64,000 bases of DNA from Castor canadensis (lineage: Eukaryota; Chordata; Mammalia; Rodentia; Castoridae), in the NCBI RefSeq assembly GCF_047511655.1, contig NC_133398.1, positions 50,845,638 to 50,909,637 of the forward strand. The letters are read 5' to 3'. Position numbers and translations under genes: made by a program. Shown piece after piece: positions 36,240 to 47,004 of the stretch (position 1 is the first letter of the stretch; each line of letters opens with the position of its first letter). The notes beneath the pieces are model-generated. The model saw nothing but the letters and a program-made list of their open reading frames with translations. It was not told the DNA's origin and did not search any database.

Positions 36240-37789
36240 CCCTGACTGATTGGCTGTATCACACTTGTACATGTGTCCTTGGTCACTAAATAAGATGTTA
36301 CTTATGTTTTAGTCAGAGTTTATTAAATCAGTGGTGACAGATGTGATATTTATTTGCATTTTATTCTTTCATCTAACCATATTCATATTATTTTATTTTT
36401 CATACAACAGATGTTTCTTTTATGTAATATGAAAATTGTAAAACACATTCACTGTTCCAGTTTACTAAATATTGTGTCTTGTTATTTATTATAAAACTAG
36501 GTTTTGTTGTTTCTAAAATCAAAATCTAAATGCCAGTTTTCTGAACCAAACTGAAAAATGGATAGTAATATTTTCCCTCATTCATTTACTCCATTCACAT
36601 CATAAATATAAAGTATCAATCTGGCAGATCTTGGAAGCACTGTCAAGAAATACAGAAGAATAAAACACAGTTCCTTCTCTGCTGAAACTTTCAGGCTTAC
36701 AAAGAAAGAAAAACACTGAAAGGCCACTTACATGAACTATTACACAGAGAAGTAAGGAATCATTAAGTACAAATGATGCAAGACAGGAAAATAATACTAG
36801 ATGTCCTCTCTAAATTATCAGAACACAAAAGATCAGAAATATGATCTAGAATGTACAGCAAATGGCATGGGCAGGAGGTATCAAGTTATGATTTTTCATT
36901 GCATATCTCAAGGCATGGAAATGGATATGGTTATCCACAAATAGAGGGACAAGAGATGAGGACTTACACTTTGTCCTGTAGATCCTCAACATTTAAAGGA
37001 GAGTCAGAGAAGGCAGTCTGCAAGTGGCACTGAGGTAGAGATGCCAGTGCAGTGAGAAGGAGAAACAGGGAAGTGTTTCTCCTTCCCAGTGGAGAAATGC
37101 ATGGAAGGAAGGTGGTGGTATCTTCAGGGGTGGTAAGATCTAAATTGTTCCAGTTTACCTGAGAACAGATGACAGTGGTGTCTTCAGCAGAATCTGTTAT
37201 AGTGGAAACAATGGAGTAGAAACTGTTTGGGAGTAGAATGAAAAGGAAACATAAAAGGTGAAGTTAGAACACTGTGCACTGAAAATTATTTGGAAGCTTG
37301 TTTGTTGAGAAGAATGAATTCTCCTGGAGAAGAATGTGGCTTAATACCACCTGCAATTTGTTTTCATGCTTTTGCAATGTTTTCAACGAATCATGCTCAA
37401 CAAGCAGGTGACATAGTAGTTTATCAGGGTTCTACTTAATACCACTTTGTAATAATCTTCCATGATAATTATTTCCTTAACAATTTCACTTACTTTTCAA
37501 TCAAACATTAAGATTTCTTTGTGTAATTTAACTTATTAATGTCTTTATATTGGATATTTACACATTTATGATTTTGTAATGTCTAATCATTGACATACAT
37601 ATTTTCTGAAAATTATAAACATGTTGCCTTGATAGATGATGGGCTTTTTAAAAAAAACTTTACCTGTGTACAAAGGACTAGACTGTTCCTTTTTTATTTG
37701 AATTATGGAATGTCAAGGTAAGGGAATCAATCTTTTCCATAATCATATACCTCTTTTGACCTGAAATATATTCAGTACCCTCTCTTGTA
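36240..37789. other. Unassigned spacer
   Basis: AT-rich non-coding DNA between two IFN pseudogenes, with frames of at most 60 codons and no recognised repeats. Confidence 0.45.
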
Positions 37790-38060
37790 AATTTGTGTTT
37801 ACATTATATTCTTATCCTTGATAAATTACTCCACAGGCTTCATCAGAGTCTGGAATAACTAAGACTGAGTTGCAAGGAAAAACTATTTTGTCCTTATTTG
37901 GGGATAGTGGTCCACATGTATTTCCAAGGAATCATCCACTATTTCCAGAAAAACAATGAGTTAACAACAGCTCCCAAGCCAGCAAGGTTTCAGAGGAGAA
38001 AGTGAAGTGCCCTTTTCCCTCATTAGGAATCCTCAAAGAAAAGTCAGTAAGTAAGGAAGA
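37790..38060 (+). pseudogene. Type I interferon pseudogene fragment, delta-like (unit 2)
   Basis: The 3' third only, aligned to 45990-46250 and 20440-20690: cttatccttgataaatt, caggcttcatcagagtctgg, tatttccaaggaatcatcca, ccctcattaggaatcctcaa. The 5' two thirds are missing; the equivalent flank ends at about 29400, so the gene is split or cut by about 8.4 kb of other DNA. Downstream homology continues to about 38220. Confidence 0.75.
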
Positions 38061-40940
38061 AAGAGACAGTCGTGACTCTCTCAAAGCAATTACATCATTT
38101 CCTAAGTCCAAAAAAGAAATCTCAACTCAGATTTTTGCACTAACAGAAAAATATCTGAAATCAAAATCATGAGATTATTTTTAAGTATGTTGTAATGATG
38201 CATTATGAGTTTGCAAAGTTTTAGAGAATAGAACATTGTTTGCTTTTTTAAATAATGTTTTGATTTATAATTCTATTTGTTTTAATTCTTAAGAGGTATT
38301 TGCAATTTAAAAATTTTGAAAGTTAGTTTTTATAGGAAAAATTCTTTATGACATTAAGTTTGAAGATATTTGTCAGATATTTGCAACAGATTTAGAAATC
38401 ACCAGTAATTGGATTGTAATGCACATTTGTCTTTCCTGCATATACAAACTCAATGCAGGGACTCATAATCAGATGATTTCTTAGGTTAGGCCACCTCCAA
38501 ATAATCTTTCAAGTACCTGGCACATCTACTTTTTGGCTTGCCATCTTCAACATGTAACTACAAAAGTGACTGTGGTACTTGAGACTATTCTTCTCAGTGG
38601 CAAAGGAGGAGAGAGCAATATGGTGAGTTACATGGGAGTGTATTTAGAGGCCAAGAGTGTAAAGGAAAAAATCACTGTCATCCATATTAAAATGGCCTGA
38701 ATTTAATCTAATATGATACCTAGGTAAAGATGGTGAGGTAGGAAGTCTATTTGTGTGACTGACAGGAAGAAAGGACAAGTTCTTTGAATGAAAGCATTCT
38801 TCATTTTTTACCTATTTATAATGATGTTTAAGGAAGAAAATTAACCTTTTTTGCTGCAGACACACTGCTAAAAATATTCCATCCCAAAGTCTAAGTCCAC
38901 AATTCAAATTCAAGTAAGATGTCATTTATTAAAGTTCACTGCATCATTGACTACTTTAAGGAAGAACTTAAGTTGGTGCCCAAATGCATAAAGTTAAAAA
39001 TGGCCAAGAAGATGGGAATAATGTCTTTGACATTATAAATTTCAAGTTGTGTCTTATGATTATCCATTGGGCAAAATGATGAAATCCCTCTACATTACTA
39101 CTTCCCTTCTTTCATTTTTGTCACATTCAGGCATTATATTGTTATCTTTGTCCTCAGTCATTGCAATACAAAAAGTGACAACTTTTGCTTTCTATGAATG
39201 TGAACATGAGAAAGAAAGCTGTATGCTGTATTGCCTGCTATACAGGAAAACTGTACACTCCATTAGCTTATTATCTATATTCAATTATTATCATTAGTTC
39301 ACAGTTTTCTTTCCTTTTGCAATATTTGCCTAGAGCTTGAATCTTTTTGAGAAATTTGAACTCTAATGCAAAAAATTTTCTTTAAACATCAAAGAAATAT
39401 TTTCTCAGTCTTGCATTCTTATTGGGGATGCTGTACCTCCCAATTAGTTTGAGGTATATGAACAAATCTTAGCTATTGCAAAGCTTAGTGGCTCTCCAAA
39501 TTTGAACTCTAATAAAAATCTTTTTATTAGTGTTTATTTCTGTTTTGGGGTTTCCTTTTGTATCCTTAGAGAAGTATTGACATTGAATTCATGGAAGATG
39601 CAGAAAAAATATATGTAACATCTCAGCTACAAATCTATAGATAATATGTGACTGTGACTGATAGGACTGATGGATGAAGTCCTTCTCTTCATTACATGAT
39701 TGATCACAGAATTGGTCTGCCATTTGCTATATTGTAAGCATTGTTTATGTTTGAACTTCAGTGTTTCCAAATGTGCTATGAGAGTTAAACACAAAATATT
39801 GTATTTTTTAATTTAGTAAAGGTATTCAACACATTAATAATTACATCAATTGATTTTGATATTTTCTAGGAGCTGGTGAACTTAAAAATTATTTTCTCAT
39901 GTGAAGCAAAATTAAATGTTTTTATACTAAGAACAGAAGGTAGAATACTTTTATATTAAATATTTTGTGAGTTTTGAAAGATTTATGGATTTCTTTACAA
40001 ATTTTAAATTATATAATAATGTAATTTATTCATTTACCTAAGTACACACATGCATTAAAAGTTACTGAATTACAAGTAAACTATAATTTATAAAAATCAC
40101 AATTTCTAAGTAAATTAATTCCACTTAAAACAAAAATATATTAGCCAATGCAAGGATATTCAGAACACATGCTAATAAAAATGAAATAAAGGCTATGAAG
40201 AAATTTTAAAAATTAAGAGTGTAATGTACTTATATTTTATCAACACTAGAAAAAATATTTTATTTTATTATTTATTTATTTATTTATTTATTGAGGTGCT
40301 GGGGTTTGAACTCATTTTTTGTGATTTTTTTTATGTGTGTAAGATAGGGTCTTGAGAATTATTTGCCTTGGCTGGCTTCTAACTGAGATTGTCCTTATCA
40401 CTGCCTCCTGAGGCACTAGGATTATATGCATGAGCTACCAGTGCCCAGCTACTTATTTTACTAATTTTTTGTCACCTAATTGCTGATTACTTGTGAAATA
40501 CAGAGAGTGACTTTTTTCTTATTTTATACTATATTTGAAGATGTTCTAGGTATTACATTACTAGTGGAAATGAGAAATAATATTTTATATAATATCCTTT
40601 ATACTGAGAATGCTTTAAGGCACTTTACAAAGTAAACATTTGTAGTGAATAAAAAAAGTATGTTAATAAAGCCAAATTAAATATTGATGGCTTTTAAATT
40701 TAACTTTCAACTTAAAATTTTTGTTGTCATTTTAAATATTTGCACTTTCCTTTTCATGTATAGAGGAAAGTATAGCTAGTGTACATAGTTTTCCATTTAT
40801 CTGTGTTATTGAATTGTAATAAGGATTTCTACTAGGAAAAAAATATCTAAAAGACTCTGGCAGCATAAGGAGGGAGTGCAATGATGAAAGTAAAGTGATT
40901 GAGAACTGCTCATTTAAAACCAAGTAGTGAAAGCATAAAG
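38061..40940. repeat. Unit 2 spacer
   Basis: Collinear with the unit 3 spacer: 38400-39050 matches 52560-53330, 39100-39290 matches 54860-55250 around a SINE, and 39540-40940 matches 55530-56530. No gene. It retains only short AT-rich frames. Confidence 0.65.
40260..40450 (-). mobile_element. Composite SINE, decayed, next to (ATTT)n
   Basis: An (ATTT)n run (40262-40290) is followed by gaggtgctggggtttgaact, gatagggtcttgagaattat, tggctggcttctaactgaga and gagctaccagtgcccagc, the reverse complement of the composite SINE. Confidence 0.8.
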
Positions 40941-40942
40941 GA

Positions 40943-41013
40943 AAGCAAGAAGAGAAGCAGAAAGTGAGGACAGAGCATTCAGAAAATGGAACCTCAAATG
41001 TTCCCTACTTAAG
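40943..41013 (+). promoter_or_regulatory. IFNA promoter (unit 2)
   Basis: The purine-rich virus-response region (gaagagaagcagaaagtgag, cagaaaatggaacc) is followed by TACTTAAG at 41006-41013, 98 bp before the ATG. Nearly the same arrangement as unit 1. Confidence 0.75.
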
Positions 41014-41103
41014 TCAAATGCACATGAAGGTCTTCAGAGACCAAGAGGCAAAGGTCCAGGATCACCCACCTCAGTCAGGCCAGCAGCATCTGCAACATTT
41101 CCA

Positions 41104-41670
41104 ATGGCCTTGTCCTTTGCTTTACTGGTGGTCCTCGTTCTTAGCTACAGGTCAACCTTCTCTCTGGGCTGTGATCTGCCTCAGACTCATAGCCTGGGTA
41201 GCAGGAGGTCCTTGATACTCCTGGGACACATGAGGAGAATCTCTCCTTTCTCCTGCATGAAGGACAGAAATGACTTCGGATTCCCCCAGGAGGACTTTGA
41301 TAGAAACCAGATCCAGAAGACTCAAGCCATCTCTGTCCTCCATGAGATGACCCAGCAGATCTACAACCTCTTCAGCACAAAAGACTCCTCTGCTGCTTGG
41401 GAGAAGACCCTTTTGCACAAATTCTGCTCTGACCTCTCTCAGCAGATGAAAGACCTGGAAGCCTGTCTGACACAGGAAGGAAGGGAGGAAGAGCCTCCCA
41501 TGATGCATGAGGACTCCACCCTGGCTGTGAGGAAGTACTTCCACAGGATTACTCTCTACCTGGAAGAGAAGAAGTACAGCCCTTGTGCCTGGGAGATTGT
41601 CAGAGCAGAAATCATGAGATCCATCTTGTCATCAGCAAACTTTGAGGAAAGATTAAGGAGTGAGGAATGA
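41104..41670 (+). CDS. IFNA: Interferon alpha (unit 2), intact
   Basis: A single-exon gene of 188 codons encoding a secreted antiviral cytokine acting through IFNAR. A 22-residue signal peptide is followed by [19 protein letters not shown]. Cysteines at 23, 51, 121 and 161 give the conserved disulfides; Cys108 (mature 86) is also present. Motifs: [32 protein letters not shown] and [17 protein letters not shown]. It ends LRSEE-stop, the usual IFNA type of ending, unlike the extended unit 1 product. No N-glycosylation sequon was seen. The central part is very close to unit 1, with most differences in the signal peptide, around residues 32-75 and at the C-terminus. The start codon matches the family and the promoter spacing. 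Confidence 0.96.
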   Translation: MALSFALLVVLVLSYRSTFSLGCDLPQTHSLGSRRSLILLGHMRRISPFSCMKDRNDFGFPQEDFDRNQIQKTQAISVLHEMTQQIYNLFSTKDSSAAWEKTLLHKFCSDLSQQMKDLEACLTQEGREEEPPMMHEDSTLAVRKYFHRITLYLEEKKYSPCAWEIVRAEIMRSILSSANFEERLRSEE

Positions 41671-42065
41671 GACCTAGTCCAACATATAAATGACTCTCAG
41701 TGACTAATACACTGCATCATCAACCTGTTCTGCCACTGCAAAGACTCATTTCTGTTACATTTGTAACATGACTTCCATAAGTATGTCAGATGTTTAAAGG
41801 AGTATTAGGAACATGTGTTCAACTCGCAGGACACTTTTTCCTTTCACCCATGCAGATATATCTATCCATCTATTTAATTATTTATTTAACTATTTATAAA
41901 ATTTAAATTGTTTTATACATGTATTATGTGTACCTTTACATTGTGGTGAATACAATATGCTTTTGTATATAGTTAATTTCTTATTTTGCTTAGTTCATTG
42001 AAGTTTTGTTATAGACATTTCTCACTTGTGTTTATTCTTTAAACAAAATTTCTAAGACATTATGG
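41671..42065 (+). promoter_or_regulatory. IFNA (unit 2) 3' region with AU-rich elements
   Basis: Clustered ATTTA/TATTTA motifs at about 41870-41905 (taattatttatttaactat) follow the stop, equivalent to those of unit 1. No canonical AATAAA was found in the first 400 bases, so the poly(A) site is uncertain. Confidence 0.55.
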
Positions 42066-42070
42066 AACTT

Positions 42071-42262
42071 TATTTTTTTTTTTTAGTACTCAGGTTTGAA
42101 CTCATGGCAACACGTTGAGCCACTCTACCAACCCTTGTTGTGTTGGGTGTTTTCAAGATAGGGTCTCACAAACCATTTGCCTGGGTTGGCTTCAAACCAC
42201 AATCATCCTGATCTCTGCCTCCTGAGTAGCTAGGACTATAGGCATGAGCCACCAGTGCCCAG
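42071..42262 (-). mobile_element. Composite B1/tRNA SINE
   Basis: On the + strand: poly-T, gtactcaggtttgaactcat, cgttgagccactctacc, gatagggtctcac, tgcctcctgagtagctagg and gagccaccagtgcccagc. Short direct repeats GAACTTTATTTT and GAACTTATTTT flank it (about 42065 and 42264). Confidence 0.9.
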
Positions 42263-42290
42263 CAGAACTTATTTTAAAAAAGGAAAAGTA

Positions 42291-42372
42291 GGGTTGGGCT
42301 TGGGGCTCCAGAGATAGAGCACCTGCTTTGCAAGTGGGAAGCTCTTGAGTTTAAAACCCAGGAAAAAAAAAA
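42291..42372 (+). mobile_element. ID-like tRNA SINE
   Basis: ggggctccagagatagagca, then ctgctttgcaagtgggaagc, gagtttaaaaccc and a poly-A tail. This has the length and box order of an ID element derived from a tRNA. Confidence 0.75.
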
Positions 42373-42786
42373 GAAAGGTAGATTGTAATTACTTTCCAAA
42401 TAAGAAATGACAAGTACCTTTTATTCCTAAAGAAATGGTGACAAGTAGTTCAAGCCCCAGAACCACTAGAACAAAAAATAGATAAATAAAATAAAATGAA
42501 AGAATTACAGACATACCAAGAAGTATAATTAACCATTAAGTAGCTTCAAACTGAATTATTCTCATATTTGCAAACAGATTCTGTTGCAATTACATGTTTT
42601 GTAAAGGGTAAACAGAGAATAGGTGTTGTTTCCCTTGTTCAAAGATTAGAAAAATTAGGTTTAAACAAGGTAAGTACTATAGAAGGAATACAGTTTGTAG
42701 AAACTCCTGGTTCTTAAACCTGAGTGTATATTAGTCCTACCTGGAATGATAGCTTAAAAAAACAACTAAATAAAAATGACTGACTC

Positions 42787-42880
42787 TGGGATAGAGGCAT
42801 GGCTCAAGTGGCAGAGCATCCGCCTAGGGAGCAGGAGGTCCTGAGATCAATCCCCAGAATTTTTGCCAGAAAAAAAAATA
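42787..42880 (+). mobile_element. ID-like tRNA SINE
   Basis: ggcatggctcaagtggcaga, then catccgcctagggagcagga, gagatcaatccccag and an A-tail. Confidence 0.7.
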
Positions 42881-45540
42881 CACATTATCAAGCAAATCCA
42901 AGGCCCTGAGTCCAAATTCCAGTCCCACCAGGGGACAGGTAACAGTATAATTACATAAATAAACTTGCTTAGAAGAACCAGGGGATTCAGAGAAGGTGTG
43001 GACCAAACCCGCCCCCTACTTATGAAAATAGATGGCAGTGGCAACACATGGTAGAATTAATCAACAGAAATCATTTTTGAATAGTTGGAAATAAGAGAAG
43101 TTATTGATACTAAAATGAAGCAAACAGAATGGATTACATACAGAATGGGCTATTTTTTCTATGTATAATTTTCACTCTGCAATATGTTTTTTTTCTGAAT
43201 AGATTTTGAGGAAATGTTATGCTAAAATTATGTAAATATATTCAACATTTTTTAAAATCACACCATATTTACTTTCAGCAATAACTTATCATCTTCTGAA
43301 ATAATACTACTTTGAATATCATTCAAGTTTTACTAATTTGTTGTGCAGATATAGAAATTTAATACAAACCTATATCCTCATACCTCACTGCTGATGATAT
43401 AAGGAGCCCTGGAATTATTGGATATAAGAAGTCAATTTAAATTATCTTCACACTGTCATATTACAAAAACTTCCAAATACATTTCATTCTCAGGTACAGA
43501 TAAATCTGATAAGAATTCTTTCACATTATCCCTTGTAATATTTCTGGTTTGCTAATTATTACAATTTCATTTGGTTCCAGAAATAATCAAGATACCATGG
43601 ACATAAAAGCTGATACATTTTCTTTACAAAATGAAAGTACAAAGCTGATCAGTGTATATCTTACCCAATGCTCAAAAAAAGTCAAAACCAGACAAAAATA
43701 TATGAATCATGGAAATATAAAAACCTGGTGAGGATTGTGCAATTCCACACCAAGTAGAGGGATATTTAATAATTTAAACAACATAATTTAATAATTATAA
43801 CCAAAATTCACAACACAAAACCTAACAAGTATTTGTAACTCAGAATAAAGAGTTCTACATTGAAATTCCATTCTCCTTGGACATATGTGTTATGTGGAGC
43901 AAACCATTCCATCTTTCCAAATCTCAGTTTTCTCATAAATTAAATGGATTCAAAATATTTATTCAGTTGTCAATAGTAAATGAAAACATGCATTTTTGAG
44001 CACTTAGCATAGTATCCTTCATAGAATAATATTCAAACTATGGTAGGCCTTTTTCCAATTTTTCTTCACTGTGTAGAAGACTTATCATTTGTCTTCCTCT
44101 AAAATTCTAAGGGACTATTTCCAACTTCTCAGTGAGTGGCCTCCAAAAGAGTTGGTCTAAGAAAGGATAATTCTTTCTTCAATTGTAGACATGCTGAAAA
44201 TTTATCACTCTTCATTTAAAGGAGTGTCCTATATATATTCAGTCAAGAAAAGGAGTCTGCTATAAACATCTGGAAATGGAAATAAACATCTGGGTGGAAA
44301 TACAGAAGACCTATGATGTCAGAGAGAATGACCTTTGTCATTCTCCTCCTTCACCTTACCACCTATTCACTTGGAGCTTCCTTCTGTTCTATTGTGCAGA
44401 AGTTAAATTAAATGTCTGCATTTCATAGAATATTTACTGTAGAGCTTTCCTTAATTTCTATTTCATGTGATTTAATAATGGCCAACCTACCAGGAACAAA
44501 AAGCAGGATCCCGTGTGTGCACACTAAGGAAAACTGAAGAGCTTTGCTGGTGGTCACCTGTGTCAAAGGCAGCAAGCAACCAAGACTCAGGATCAATACA
44601 GAAATCTCTTCACGCTTCAAAGATATTTTTTATAGTCATAATGGTTATGATTACCATATAATATAGTAACTGTTTTCTTATATTTTCATAAAGATACATA
44701 TCAGAATTGTGAACTCTCCCAAAACTATCTTAGCAGCCACCTGCAAAACATGGCAGTTAAAGAGTAAAAAGGAATTCTTGGAAGAGTCCTGAAGAAGACT
44801 GAAGCATAGTCTCCCTTCACATGGAAGTTTAATTTTGTATTCCAGGAAATGGGAGCCTGCAGAAATACCTGGAAGAGACATTAGTCTCCTTTCTGAAGTA
44901 AAATGTAGTGTTTCCTTGCTGATTCTGATGTCTCACATGATTTCCCCTTTCTCTCTATTTTTCTGAATCATGCTCTTTGATACTGGAATCACAATATGCT
45001 TCTTCCCTTTGCTGTACAAGTCAATTCAGTGCTCTCTTCATCCACTCCCCATTAACCTGCCCTGTGTATTCAGACAGCTGTTTTCTCTTCCCCTGTGGGT
45101 TTTACCCACCAATTTCCTGTTAAGACTACAATCCACTGATTAAAAGTGAAACTTGAGTGAAAGTTTTTGTTTTATCAGAAACTCCTATCTAACAGATATT
45201 TTTTTCTTCCAATGAGTATTTTTGGAAACGAGGAAATTTTTCCGTTACAATGATGTAATTGTTGCTGCAGTCAAAAGGAAATAGAAAACAGGATCCATTT
45301 TACTCAGAAACTGAAAGATTCATGTAAGTGGATAGCCACCTACTGACCATGACAAAGGAAGATAGTGTCCAGTCTGGAGGGTGGTTTCATTCTGTTTGTA
45401 GAGAAGCCTGACTCCTTTCCATTGACAGTCATTTTACTTTTCTCGGAGTTGAGAAAACAAGCTCTTTCCTAGTGTCAACTGACCTCAGGACTGGAATGAA
45501 CCTGTTTCGTTGGTTTTTGTACAGTATAGGAAAAACAGTT
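42881..45540. repeat. Unit 3 flank, non-coding
   Basis: Diverged relative of the unit 1/2 flank: 43860-44040 (accattccatctttccaaat, tcagttttctcataaat, gcacttagcatagtatcctt) resembles 28190-28350, and 44990-45540 resembles 28740-29330. No gene was recognised. Confidence 0.55.
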
Positions 45541-45635
45541 GGGCAGGGGCCATGGTTCAAGTGATAGAGTGATAGCCTGGTATGTAGGAGGTCCTAGATT
45601 CCATCTGTAGTGTCAAAACCAAAATACAAAAAAGA
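45541..45635 (+). mobile_element. ID-like tRNA SINE
   Basis: ggggccatggttcaagtgat, tagcctggtatgtaggaggt, cctagattccatctg and an A-rich tail. The copy is moderately decayed. Confidence 0.6.
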
Positions 45636-45717
45636 GGAAGAGAGAAAAGAAAGAAGGGATATGATTTTCTACTTCAGTCAGGTCGTATCCTCTAAAGACA
45701 GCTCTGTGGGAAGAGAA

Positions 45718-46250
45718 ATGGTCAGGTGTGTCGATGAACTCCACCCTGCTCTGCTCCAGCCTACCTGTGCACCTGTGAAGCAAATGCTTTGGAGCCATGA
45801 TCTGGAAAACAGGCAGAACTTTCAGCTATTCATCAGCTTAAAAAAACCCTCTTAGAAATGCCCAAATGACAAACAGATTTCAAATTTCCTTGGAAAAGAT
45901 AGACTATCATCTAAACCCAAAAGGCAGAAACCACCTGCTTCTACCAGCAGTTGCTCCTACAGATCTTCAACCTGTTCAAGTCACAGGACAACTGTGCTGC
46001 TTGGGATCTGATCATCCTTGATAATCTATTCTCCAGGCTTGGTCAGAATTGGAAACAACTGAAGCCTGAAAATGAAGAAAATCCATTTTGTTGGTATTTT
46101 AGAGTTGCTTTCTAGAACTATTTCCAAGGAATCATCCATTCTCTGCAGGAAAAAGAATACAGAGACTGTGCCTGGGAGGTTGTCAGGGAGGAAATTGAAG
46201 CATCATTTTCCCTCATCAGCAATCCTCAAAGTAAAGTTAGAAGGAGACAA
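45718..46250 (+). pseudogene. Type I interferon pseudogene, delta-like (unit 3)
   Basis: Intronless relative of 20149-20700. After a disrupted signal region the mature part reads LENRQNFQLL, then [77 protein letters not shown] and [15 protein letters not shown], spread over more than one frame with in-frame stops (for example after the LEMPK and FPWKR stretches). The [12 protein letters not shown] motif is the family signature. It is the most complete of the three paralogues. The delta-like subtype is from memory. The L1 copy B target site lies about 250 bp downstream. Confidence 0.85.
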
Positions 46251-46500
46251 TAAAAATATACTCATGGGTCACACTAAGCAATCTCATTGTTGCTCCCTAA
46301 GTCCCCACACCAAGAAATCTCAAATATTTTCCCCAGCTGAAAAATATCTGAGAGCAAAATCAGAAGATTGTTTTTAACATATGCTTTACATTATGCATTA
46401 TGAGGTTACTAAAAGTGTGTAGGAGAACATGATTTATATTCCTAAATAGATAATGTTATAACAACTTATTCACTCATTTAAAATCTTGAGGTTCCAACTT

Positions 46501-46515
46501 TCAAATTGAATTTTT
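46501..46515. repeat. Target-site duplication, left copy (L1 copy B)
   Basis: TCAAATTGAATTTTT, identical to 52547-52561. The last T run merges with the poly-T of the element, so the right edge is ambiguous by a few bases. Confidence 0.93.
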
Positions 46516-47004
46516 TTTTTCATTTTTCTTTTATTATTCATATGTGCATACAAGGCTTGGTTCATTTCTCCCCCCTGCCCCCACCCCCTCCCTTACCACC
46601 CACTCCACCCCCTCCCGCTCCCCCCCTCAATACCCAGCAGAAACTATTTTGCCCTTATCTCTAATTTTGTTGTAGAGAGAGTATAAGCAATAATAGGAAG
46701 GAACAAGGGGTTTTGCTGGTTGAGATAAGGATAGCTATACAGGGCATTGACTCACATTGATTTCCTGTGCGTGGGTGTTACCTTCTAGGTTAATTCTTTT
46801 TGATCTAACCTTTTCTCTAGTTCCTGGTCCCCTTTTCCTATTGGCCTCAGTTGCTTTAAGGTATCTGCTTTAGTTTCTCTGCGTTAAGGGCAACAAATGC
46901 TAGCTAGTTTTTTAGGTGTCTTACCTATCCTCACCCCTCCCTTGTGTGCTCTCGCTTTTATCATGTGCTCATAGTCCAATACCCTTGTTGTGTTTGCCCT
47001 TGAT

